From NCBI RefSeq assembly GCF_037892545.1, contig NZ_JBBKBG010000051.1, positions 1 to 11,803 of the forward strand: a DNA stretch of 11,803 nucleotides. The letters are read 5' to 3'. Source of the stretch: Pseudogracilibacillus sp037892545 (GTDB lineage Bacteria > Bacillota > Bacilli > Bacillales > Amphibacillaceae). A program made the translations under genes and the position numbers. This document shows positions 6,404 to 11,803 of the stretch, piece by piece. Each line of letters opens with the position of its first letter. The first letter of the stretch is position 1. Under the pieces are notes generated by a model. That model saw only the letters and a program-made list of their open reading frames with translations, searched no databases and was not told the origin of the DNA.

Positions 6404-7011
6404 TGATTAGAATTATATTAGCAGAAGATCAAGGCATGTTACTTGGTGCATTAGGGTCGTTGTTAAATATGGAGGATGATTTTGAAGTGGTTGGAACAGC
6501 AACAAATGGAGAGGAAGCAGTAGCATTAGTTCAATCCTTACAACCCGATGTTTGTGTGATGGATATTGAAATGCCTGTAATGAATGGCCTGGAAGCAGCA
6601 GAATTACTAAAGGAAGATCCGTGCAAAACAATTATTTTAACGACATTTGCACGTACAGGCTATTTTGATCGGGCAAGAAGAGCAGGTGTGCAAGCATATT
6701 TATTAAAAGATAGCCCAATTGAACAATTAGCTGAAGCCATTCGTTTAGTAATGGCAGGAAGAAAAATGTATGCACCAGAATTAATGGATATGATGTACGA
6801 AAGTGATTTTATTGAAAACCCATTAACAGAGCGAGAATCTGAAGTATTAACTCTTGTTGCAAAAGGAAAATCAACGAAAGAAATTGCTGCTACATTATTT
6901 TTATCTCCTGGAACGGTCCGAAATTACATGTCGACGATTTTAGAAAAGTTACAAGTAGGCAACAGGATTGAAGCGATTTCCCTCGTGAAAGAAAAAGGAT
7001 GGTTGAAGTAA
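6403..7011 (+). CDS. desR: DesR, NarL-family response regulator
   Basis: This 202-residue cytosolic response regulator is the partner of DesK; phosphorylated DesR activates des in B. subtilis. The receiver domain (about 1-120) has the acidic pair E8-D9, phospho-acceptor D54 in V-M-D-I-E-M-P, T80/T81 and K102. The LuxR/NarL helix-turn-helix lies at about 138-195, with L-T-E-R-E-S-E-V-L and P-G-T-V-R-N-Y-M. The C-terminal K-E-K-G-W matches B. subtilis DesR. AAAGGGAG at 6386-6393, inside the end of desK, serves as ribosome site. The probable targets are the two palindromes upstream of des at 3889-3929. Confidence 0.96.
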   Translation: MIRIILAEDQGMLLGALGSLLNMEDDFEVVGTATNGEEAVALVQSLQPDVCVMDIEMPVMNGLEAAELLKEDPCKTIILTTFARTGYFDRARRAGVQAYLLKDSPIEQLAEAIRLVMAGRKMYAPELMDMMYESDFIENPLTERESEVLTLVAKGKSTKEIAATLFLSPGTVRNYMSTILEKLQVGNRIEAISLVKEKGWLK

Positions 7012-7045
7012 AGCGAAGTTCCGTCATCCTTTTCGCCTTTTCTTT
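6993..7045 (+). terminator. Possible weak terminator after desR
   Basis: AAAAGGATG (6993-7001) can pair with CATCCTTTT (7025-7033) across a 23-base loop, followed by the pyrimidine-rich stretch 7034-7049 containing T runs. A shorter alternative, GCGAA with TTCGC, is nested in the same area. The long loop and interrupted T tract make this uncertain, so some read-through into racE is possible. Confidence 0.35.
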
Positions 7046-7107
7046 TTTCCTTTCACACGTACGTATGATAAAATATATATCGTTACAATAATAAATGAGG
7101 TGGAATT

Positions 7108-7929
7108 TTGAATAGAGCAATAGGTGTCATTGATTCAGGTGTTGGTGGATTAACTGTTGCATATGAATTGATGAGACAATTACCGAATGAAACATTAATT
7201 TATGTTGGTGATACAATGCGATGCCCATATGGACCGAGACCAGAACATGAAGTAAGACAGTTCACAATGGAAATGGTTCATTTTTTATTGGAAAAAGAAG
7301 TAAAGATGATTGTTATCGCATGTAACACAGCGACGGCATTTACAATTAAACAATTAAAGGAAGAACTATCGATTCCAGTCATTGGAGTCATTAAACCAGG
7401 TGCTCGTGCCGCCATTAATGCGACGAAAAATAAGCAAATAGGTGTGATTGGTACAGAAGGAACGATACGAAGTGAATCGTATGTCCGTGCGTTACATAAA
7501 ATAAATCATACATTAGAAGTAACGACCCTTGCCTGCCCGACATTTGTACCGTTGGTGGAAAAAGGTATAACAGATGGACAAGAAGCATATCAGGTTGTAA
7601 CAGAGGCATTGGAACCGCTACGTACAGCGAATATTGATACATTAGTGCTCGGCTGTACGCATTATCCAATTTTACACAAAACGATTCAACAAGTAGTTGG
7701 TCATGATGTTCAATTAATTTCTTCTAGTGAAGAAACAGCTAGAGAGACGAGTACAATTTTAGAAGTGCATCATTTATTACAAAAAAATATTCGTACGGCG
7801 AAACATCAATTTTACATGACGGGTAATTTAGAAACATTTACTAAATTATCAAATATCATTTTTGAAAACCGCATCGAATGTTTACAAGATGTGATGATGG
7901 ATAAAATTAATCTTCCGATACAGGTATAA
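7108..7929 (+). CDS. racE: Glutamate racemase
   Basis: This cytosolic cofactor-independent enzyme interconverts L- and D-glutamate, supplying D-glutamate for peptidoglycan. The 273-residue length is typical. The two catalytic cysteines are visible: C72 in A-C-N-T-A-T and C183 in G-C-T-H-Y-P, with H185 alongside. The N-terminal I-D-S-G-V-G-G-L (8-15) and Y-V-G-D-T near 32-36 are the other substrate-binding signatures. TTG is the start, with GAGGTGG at 7097-7103; an equivalent residue begins other RacE proteins. It heads the racE-gerM-rph-rdgB order known from Bacillus. B. subtilis has RacE and a second racemase, YrpC; the position beside gerM favours the name RacE (MurI elsewhere). Confidence 0.95.
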   Translation: MNRAIGVIDSGVGGLTVAYELMRQLPNETLIYVGDTMRCPYGPRPEHEVRQFTMEMVHFLLEKEVKMIVIACNTATAFTIKQLKEELSIPVIGVIKPGARAAINATKNKQIGVIGTEGTIRSESYVRALHKINHTLEVTTLACPTFVPLVEKGITDGQEAYQVVTEALEPLRTANIDTLVLGCTHYPILHKTIQQVVGHDVQLISSSEETARETSTILEVHHLLQKNIRTAKHQFYMTGNLETFTKLSNIIFENRIECLQDVMMDKINLPIQV

Positions 7930-7939
7930 ATGGACACAC

Positions 7940-7970
7940 CCTGTCGTATATTGTACTAGTATATGACAGG
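7940..7970 (+). promoter_or_regulatory. Hairpin running into the gerM ribosome site
   Basis: CCTGTCGTATA (7940-7950) and TATATGACAGG (7960-7970) form 11 continuous pairs with a single G-U and a 9-base loop. The right arm ends with AGG, the first three bases of the gerM Shine-Dalgarno AGGAGGGG (7968-7975). No T tract follows, so it is not an ordinary terminator. It could limit gerM translation, stabilise the 5' end after processing, or be a DNA operator. Confidence 0.5.
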
Positions 7971-7980
7971 AGGGGATTTT

Positions 7981-9048
7981 GTGCGCACGAAGAAAATCCG
8001 TGTAGCGATAACTGCGGGTGTAGGTATGTTTTTATTATCTGGTTGTTTTCAAGGAGCTGAAACGATAGAAGAAATTGATATGCCAGAGGATATTCCAATC
8101 ATTGACGAGACAGACGAAAATATGAACGAATCTGAGGAAACGAACGCTGAGGAAAACGATGTAGATGAAACAGCTGAAACGACGGAACGAACACTTTATG
8201 TATTTGATAAAGATGGAGTTGTTGCCCCGATTCAAGTAGAAATACCTAAAATTGAAGGAGCAGCAGCACAAACGGTCCAATACTTAGTGAAAGAAGGTCC
8301 GGTTACGGAGTTATTGCCAGAAGGTTTTGAGGCGGTTTTACCAGAAGGAACAGAAGTATTAGGAACGAATGTAACAGAGGATGGTACATTAATTGTTGAT
8401 TTATCAGGGCAATTTGCAAACTATGAAGCGGAAGATGAAATACGTATTTTAGAAGCAATGACCCATACGTTGACACAGTTTGAACAAGTGGAAAACATAA
8501 AATTGAGAATGGATGGAGAAGATATAGATGAGATGCCTGTAAATGGAACGCCAATTGCAAATGGGTATAGTAAGAAACATGGAATTAATATACATATGGA
8601 TGAAAAACCACATTTGCAACATAGCGAACTTGTCACGATATTTTATCCGAAACAACATGAGGAAATGACGTACTTTGTACCAGTATCCACGTATATTGAT
8701 CGTACGGACGATGTATTTGAAGCAAAGGTACAAAAATTACTCGAAAACATTCCACGTGAATTAGGCGTACAAGATGTGTTCCAACAGGAAGTATCTTTAG
8801 AAAAAGCACCTGAACTAAAAGAAGGTGTGTTACAATTAGTATTTAATGAGTATATTTTTAACGATGATGAACTTCCAATCATTCAAAAAGATGTGATGGA
8901 GACATTAGTAAGATCTTTAGTAGATGGGGAAGAAGTACAAGCGATAGATGTACAAGTTGAACAGTTAGATGAGATTATGGATGAAGACGGAAATGTGTAT
9001 AATACACCTGTTCAATTATCAGATTTTCAACAAATGGAAAAAATGTAA
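7981..9048 (+). CDS. gerM: GerM, sporulation/germination lipoprotein
   Basis: This is a 355-residue secreted lipoprotein. A short basic N-terminus (R-T-K-K) and a hydrophobic segment lead to the lipobox L-S-G-C with C22 as the lipidated residue. A strongly acidic low-complexity linker (about 26-67) follows, then two GerMN domains (about 80-195 and 215-340), including G-P-V-T-E-L-L-P-E-G-F and V-L-P-E-G-T. In B. subtilis GerM (366 aa) is needed for sporulation and germination and helps hold the SpoIIIAG-SpoIIQ complex at the engulfed forespore membrane. GTG 7981 is chosen because AGGAGGGG at 7968-7975 is ideally spaced; the in-frame ATG at 7963 precedes that site. It lies 51 bases after racE with the hairpin between, and 24 bases before rph. 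Confidence 0.93.
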   Translation: MRTKKIRVAITAGVGMFLLSGCFQGAETIEEIDMPEDIPIIDETDENMNESEETNAEENDVDETAETTERTLYVFDKDGVVAPIQVEIPKIEGAAAQTVQYLVKEGPVTELLPEGFEAVLPEGTEVLGTNVTEDGTLIVDLSGQFANYEAEDEIRILEAMTHTLTQFEQVENIKLRMDGEDIDEMPVNGTPIANGYSKKHGINIHMDEKPHLQHSELVTIFYPKQHEEMTYFVPVSTYIDRTDDVFEAKVQKLLENIPRELGVQDVFQQEVSLEKAPELKEGVLQLVFNEYIFNDDELPIIQKDVMETLVRSLVDGEEVQAIDVQVEQLDEIMDEDGNVYNTPVQLSDFQQMEKM

Positions 9049-9072
9049 CAGAAAATATGTAGGAGGGCGAAT

Positions 9073-9819
9073 ATGAACGCGACCATTAGACCAACAAATA
9101 TTATAACGAATTTTACCATGCATCCTGAAGGTTCTGTATTAATAGAAGTCGGAAATACGAAAGTAATTTGTAATGCAACGATTGAAGAACGTGTCCCACC
9201 ATTTATGCGTGGACAAGGGAAAGGTTGGATTACTGCAGAATATGCGATGTTGCCACGTGCAACAGAACAACGTAATACGAGAGAATCTTCTCGTGGAAAA
9301 GTGAGTGGCCGTACGATGGAAATCCAACGTTTAATAGGACGTGCATTACGTGCAGTCGTCGACTTAGAGAAATTAGGGGAGCGTACAATTTGGATTGATT
9401 GTGATGTTATCCAAGCGGACGGTGGTACGAGAACAGCATCGATCACTGGTGCTTTCGTTGCAATGGTACTTGCTTGTGGCAGACTTTTAGAGGAAGATAA
9501 GGTGAAAAACTTACCTGTAACGGATTATTTAGCTGCAACAAGTGTTGGTGTACTAGAAGATGGGGAAGTTGTCCTTGATTTAAATTATGAACAAGATTTT
9601 GCTGCAAATGTTGATATGAATGTCGTGATGACTGGCGAGGGAAAATTTGTTGAAATTCAAGGTACAGGAGAAGAATCAACTTTTTCCTATGACGAATTAC
9701 AATTAATGCTCGAACATGCGCAAATTGGAATCGAGCAACTGTTTACTGTACAAAAAGAAGCATTAGGGATGTTAGCAGAGGAAATTGGATTTGAATTAGA
9801 AGGGGAAGAAGAGGAATAA
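9073..9819 (+). CDS. rph: Ribonuclease PH with a shortened N-terminus
   Basis: This phosphorolytic 3'-5' exoribonuclease trims tRNA precursor tails and releases nucleoside diphosphates; the family works as hexameric rings. The catalytic core is intact: G-K-V-S-G-R80-T-M-E-I-Q-R and G-G-T-R120-T supply the phosphate-binding arginines (R86 and R126 in B. subtilis numbering). D175 and D181 lie in L-D-L-N-Y-E-Q-D...V-D-M-N. The N-terminus is unusual: it begins M-N-A-T-I-R-P, about six residues shorter than relatives, which start M-R-x-D-G-R. No in-frame upstream start exists, since the frame hits the gerM stop at 9046-9048, and AGGAGGG at 9061-9067 fixes this ATG. The acidic tail E-G-E-E-E-E is extra. 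Function is likely kept, but the missing motif deserves a check. Confidence 0.93.
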   Translation: MNATIRPTNIITNFTMHPEGSVLIEVGNTKVICNATIEERVPPFMRGQGKGWITAEYAMLPRATEQRNTRESSRGKVSGRTMEIQRLIGRALRAVVDLEKLGERTIWIDCDVIQADGGTRTASITGAFVAMVLACGRLLEEDKVKNLPVTDYLAATSVGVLEDGEVVLDLNYEQDFAANVDMNVVMTGEGKFVEIQGTGEESTFSYDELQLMLEHAQIGIEQLFTVQKEALGMLAEEIGFELEGEEEE

Positions 9820-9822
9820 AAA

Positions 9823-10422
9823 ATGAAACAACTAATGATCGCATCCGGAAACAAAGGAAAAATTAAAGAATTTCGCGACATGTTTGAGCCATATGGAATC
9901 GAAGTTCGTTCACTTGCTGATTATGAGGGACAGCTTCCAGATGTAGAAGAAACTGGGGATACTTTTTTTGAGAATGCTCGTCTAAAAGCGGAAACTATTT
10001 GTGAAATCGTTCAAACACCTGTATTAGCAGATGACTCTGGTCTTTCCATTGATGCTTTAAACGGTGCACCGGGCGTGTACTCTGCACGTTATGCAGGCGA
10101 ACCGACCAATGACGTAAATAATTATGAAAAAGTGTTACAAGAGTTAACAGATGTTCCAGAAGAGGAACGTCATGCTAAGTTTATTTGCGTATTAGCAGTA
10201 GCACGTCCTGGAAAGGAAACAGTTTATTTTGAAGGAAACTGTCCCGGAAAAATTGCATTTGCTCCTGAAGGGGATAATGGATTTGGATATGATCCAATTT
10301 TTATACCTGAGGGATACAAACAAACGATGGCACAATTAGAAGCCACTGAAAAAAACAGTATAAGCCATCGTCATCACGCATTAGAAAAATTAAATATTTG
10401 GTTGGCATCGAATTACATATAA
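9823..10422 (+). CDS. rdgB: RdgB/HAM1-family dITP/XTP pyrophosphatase
   Basis: This cytosolic house-cleaning enzyme hydrolyses non-standard purine triphosphates (ITP, dITP, XTP) to monophosphates and pyrophosphate, keeping them out of nucleic acids. The 199-residue length is typical. The family motifs are present: S8-G-N-K-G-K13 for the triphosphate, the metal-binding D70-D71-S-G, the purine-pocket loop A-P-G-V-Y-S-A-R-Y-A-G (82-92), G-F-G-Y-D-P (153-158) and S-H-R-H-H-A-L (181-187). It is the YsnA ortholog of the Bacillus rph-ysnA-ysnB order. The gene starts three bases after the rph stop, and its ribosome site lies within the acidic rph tail codons (AGAAGAGGA), so the two are cotranscribed and probably translationally coupled. 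Confidence 0.96.
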   Translation: MKQLMIASGNKGKIKEFRDMFEPYGIEVRSLADYEGQLPDVEETGDTFFENARLKAETICEIVQTPVLADDSGLSIDALNGAPGVYSARYAGEPTNDVNNYEKVLQELTDVPEEERHAKFICVLAVARPGKETVYFEGNCPGKIAFAPEGDNGFGYDPIFIPEGYKQTMAQLEATEKNSISHRHHALEKLNIWLASNYI

Positions 10423-10462
10423 TATGACATTTTAGAGCATACTAAAGTTAGCCCTCCATCAT

Positions 10463-10505
10463 AAGCCTCCAATTTTCTGATAAGCGGAAATTTGGAGGTT
10501 TTTTT
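10463..10505 (+). terminator. Intrinsic terminator of the racE-gerM-rph-rdgB unit
   Basis: CCTCCAA (10466-10472) pairs with TTGGAGG (10492-10498). The stem continues inward past one T-T mismatch with TTTC/GAAA and outward with three A/G-T pairs. Seven T (10499-10505) follow. Confidence 0.9.
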
Positions 10506-10588
10506 AATGTTAAAGGGAGGAAATATCGAGGGTTAAATAATATATTTTTATGGGATGAAATTTTTGATTCATAAATTAATTATTCGAA

Positions 10589-10617
10589 TGGACGAGTGAA
10601 TGAAAAAACAGTATAGT
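10589..10617 (+). promoter_or_regulatory. Probable sigma-A promoter for ysnB
   Basis: TGGACG (10589-10594) matches TTGACA at four of six positions. A 17-base spacer leads to TATAGT (10612-10617), five of six to TATAAT. It lies 32 bases before the TTG start and after the strong terminator, where a new promoter is needed. The rest of 10506-10588 is AT-rich with no gene. Confidence 0.55.
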
Positions 10618-10649
10618 TATACATAGACAAGCGATAAGAGGTGACACCT

Positions 10650-11171
10650 TTGAAGAAAATTTTAATTTTGAGTGACAGCCATGGTTTAGTGGAACCATTG
10701 GAAACAATTAAACATCGACATGCTTGTGATCATTATATTCATTGTGGTGATTCTGAGCTTGAAATAGACGAAAAAGTGTTAAGTGGTTATGAAATTGTTC
10801 GAGGAAATTGTGATTGGAACAGTTCTTTTCCGAATGAACTCATTTTAAATGTGAACGATGTTCGTATTTATGTAACACATGGTCATTTATACGATGTGAA
10901 AAATTCTTTCATGAGATTGCAATATCGCGCAGCAGAGGTTGAGGCAAATATTGTTTGCTTTGGGCATTCACATATTGCTTATGCAGAAAAAATTGGACAA
11001 ACATTGTTCTTAAATCCAGGAAGTATTCGTTTACCTAAGTATTTTTCGGAAACATCTTATATTGTTTTAAGTTTGTTGGATGATAAAAATGTAACAATAC
11101 AATTTTTCAATGTGGAAGGTAAGGAGATAACAACATTTCCTTACAATGAAACTTTTCGATTAGAAAAATAA
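10650..11171 (+). CDS. ysnB: YfcE/MJ0936-family metallophosphoesterase (YsnB)
   Basis: This 173-residue calcineurin-like phosphodiesterase is of the compact YfcE/MJ0936 type. The metal ligands appear in order: D9-S-H11, G-D34, G-N53-C-D, H77-G-H79 and G-H106-S-H108. Characterised relatives act on model phosphodiesters in a metal-dependent way; the physiological substrate is not established. TTG 10650 is chosen since AAGAGGTG at 10636-10643 is correctly placed and the protein then begins M-K-K-I-L-I-L-S-D-S-H, the usual family start. An in-frame GTG at 10641 lies inside that ribosome site. It follows rdgB as in B. subtilis, but here after a terminator and with its own likely promoter. No terminator lies between it and the tRNA promoter, so transcripts may run to the hairpin at 11424-11470. 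Confidence 0.93.
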   Translation: MKKILILSDSHGLVEPLETIKHRHACDHYIHCGDSELEIDEKVLSGYEIVRGNCDWNSSFPNELILNVNDVRIYVTHGHLYDVKNSFMRLQYRAAEVEANIVCFGHSHIAYAEKIGQTLFLNPGSIRLPKYFSETSYIVLSLLDDKNVTIQFFNVEGKEITTFPYNETFRLEK

Positions 11172-11181
11172 TAGAAAAGTG

Positions 11182-11210
11182 TTGACTTTATTTCTGAACC
11201 GTCATATAAT
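11182..11210 (+). promoter_or_regulatory. Strong sigma-A promoter for the tRNA pair
   Basis: TTGACT (11182-11187) and TATAAT (11205-11210) are separated by exactly 17 bases, near the full consensus. Transcription would begin around 11217, some 25 bases before the first tRNA, typical of a stable-RNA unit. Confidence 0.88.
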
Positions 11211-11241
11211 AATAAATGTCGTCAAAAGAAGTCGACCACTT

Positions 11242-11315
11242 GCGGGTGTAGTTTAGTGGTAAAACTCCAGCCTTCCAAGCTGATGTCGGGGGTTCGATTC
11301 CCCCTACCCGCTCCA
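11242..11315 (+). tRNA. tRNA-Gly (anticodon TCC)
   Basis: Acceptor GCGGGTG pairs with TACCCGC, one G-U. The D arm is GTTT/AAAC, the anticodon loop CTTCCAA has TCC at 11274-11276, and the T arm is five G-C pairs around TTCGATT. Discriminator T is followed by an encoded CCA (11313-11315). The outermost anticodon-stem pair would be C-A (CCAGC against GCTGA), whereas B. subtilis, as I recall, has TCAGC there. The tRNA reads GGA and GGG. Confidence 0.96.
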
Positions 11316-11339
11316 TAATTAAATAATAATATACATATT

Positions 11340-11413
11340 GTCCTCGTAGCTCAGCTGGATAGAGCAACAGCCTTCTAAGCTGTCGGTCGGGCGTTCGAAT
11401 CGCTCCGGGGACG
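11340..11413 (+). tRNA. tRNA-Arg (anticodon TCT)
   Basis: Acceptor GTCCTCG pairs with CGGGGAC, one T-G. The D arm is GCTC/GAGC, the anticodon stem ACAGC/GCTGT encloses CTTCTAA with TCT at 11374-11376, and the T arm is GGGCG/CGCTC with one wobble. Discriminator G is followed by CTT, so CCA is not encoded and must be added enzymatically, unlike in the tRNA-Gly 24 bases upstream. It reads AGA and AGG. Confidence 0.96.
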
Positions 11414-11423
11414 CTTAAACGTT

Positions 11424-11470
11424 AAAAAGGATTGTTTTCAGTTAATATATATTGAAAACAATCCTTTTTT
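11424..11470 (+). terminator. Intrinsic terminator of the tRNA unit
   Basis: The arms 11424-11440 and 11453-11469 pair perfectly over 17 bp (core GGATTGTTTTCA with TGAAAACAATCC), with a 12-base loop and a T run. The A-rich left flank may also let it act on the opposite strand. Confidence 0.93.
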
Positions 11471-11671
11471 ATTCATTTCATATGAGGCTCATTGACTTAA
11501 ATCCGCATTTTATATTAAAGTATATATAATGTTTTTAAAGCTAATATTGTTTCGAGTACACACCTCAGTAAGTAATGTGTCCAATGAAATTCAAAAGAGT
11601 AATGGGATTACAATAAAATGACGATACATATAAATATGAGATAGGAAACATAGAGAGGAGGACAAAGTGAA
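11471..11671. other. AT-rich intergenic region before the final reading frame
   Basis: No gene or RNA fold is recognised here. TTGACT occurs at 11492-11497 and TATAAT at 11525-11530, but 27 bases apart, too far for one promoter. TATAAA at 11629-11634 could be a -10 for the following frame, with only a poor -35. A strong AGGAGG ribosome site is at 11656-11661. Confidence 0.4.
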
Positions 11672-11803
11672 ATGTTAAACTTCATGCTCATGACGTTATG
11701 GTATGTCAACACTAAACTAAACAATATTTTTAAGGAATATAAACGCTCTATGGTGTTGAATGAAATGCTCCTTACTAAAAATAGAGTGCATCGTTTGTCA
11801 CTT
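11672..11803 (+). CDS. Unrecognised protein, 5' part only (runs off the window)
   Basis: From ATG 11672 the frame stays open for 44 codons to the window edge. AGGAGG at 11656-11661 lies ten bases upstream, a strong ribosome site. The visible part begins M-L-N-F-M-L-M-T-L-W-Y and continues with a Lys/Asn-rich, probably helical stretch ending K-N-R-V-H-R-L-S-L. It has five Met in 44 residues and no motif I recognise. An alternative start, GTG 11667, reaches a stop after three codons. It could be a short hypothetical protein or the start of a longer gene; the ribosome site is the main support. Confidence 0.45.
   Translation, partial: MLNFMLMTLWYVNTKLNNIFKEYKRSMVLNEMLLTKNRVHRLSL

Noticed and set aside
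7046..7074. racE promoter with TATGAT or TAAAAT as -10
   Set aside because: No acceptable -35 lies at 16-18 bases; racE may rely on read-through or on an element I cannot define.
8035..8882. Several minus-strand open frames opposite gerM
   Set aside because: They lack ribosome sites and family motifs and mirror the codon pattern of gerM; they are shadows of the real gene.
10584..10602. Second FadR-like site from repeated GAATG motifs upstream of ysnB
   Set aside because: The GAATG copies are direct repeats, whereas the FadR operator is an inverted repeat.
1..11803. CRISPR array, insertion sequence, prophage or toxin-antitoxin system
   Set aside because: No regularly spaced repeats, transposase motifs, terminal inverted repeats or paired small toxin/antitoxin frames were seen.

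Overview
The window is AT-rich DNA from a low-GC, endospore-forming Firmicute, most likely family Bacillaceae. Three things suggest this: sporulation genes gerE and gerM; a block gerE ... racE-gerM-rph-rdgB(ysnA)-ysnB that matches, from memory, the Bacillus subtilis locus next to ysmA; and Bacillus-type signals, namely strong AGGAGG ribosome sites, frequent TTG/GTG starts and intrinsic terminators with long T runs. I cannot name the species.

Layout. (1) 77-945: an SCP2-domain protein and a YsmA-like hotdog acyl-CoA thioesterase form a two-gene unit. A FadR-like operator precedes it and a hairpin terminator closes it. (2) 980-1963: a SprT-like zinc metalloprotein and a carboxymuconolactone decarboxylase (CMD) family protein. 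(3) 1987-3535: a complete TPP riboswitch with antiterminator and terminator controls an NtaA/SnaA/DszA-type flavin monooxygenase. A bidirectional terminator shared with gerE follows. (4) 3538-3851, minus strand: the late mother-cell regulator gerE, with a TTG start and a very good sigma-K promoter match. (5) 3889-7011: the membrane-fluidity (cold-sensing) module, des (acyl-lipid desaturase) with two DesR-like palindromes, then the translationally overlapping pair desK-desR. (6) 7108-10505: racE, gerM, rph and rdgB, closely spaced and ended by one strong terminator. (7) 10589-11171: ysnB with its own promoter. (8) 11182-11470: a consensus sigma-A promoter, tRNA-Gly(TCC), tRNA-Arg(TCT) and a terminator. 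(9) 11471-11803: intergenic DNA and the start of an unrecognised reading frame that runs off the end.

How the parts work together. DesK senses membrane order and phosphorylates DesR, which activates des, so the sensor, regulator and output lie together. RacE supplies D-glutamate for peptidoglycan. GerM is a sporulation lipoprotein, RNase PH trims tRNA 3' ends, and RdgB cleans the nucleotide pool. The SCP2/thioesterase pair is probably part of fatty-acyl metabolism.

Most of the window is recognisable conserved biology. The least explained item is the TPP-riboswitch-controlled flavin monooxygenase, which points to an oxidative step linked to thiamine supply or salvage. Other points worth checking are an RNase PH lacking its usual N-terminal RxDGR motif, a hairpin running into the gerM ribosome site, the FadR-like operator before the SCP2 gene, and the des-desKR block lying between gerE and racE.
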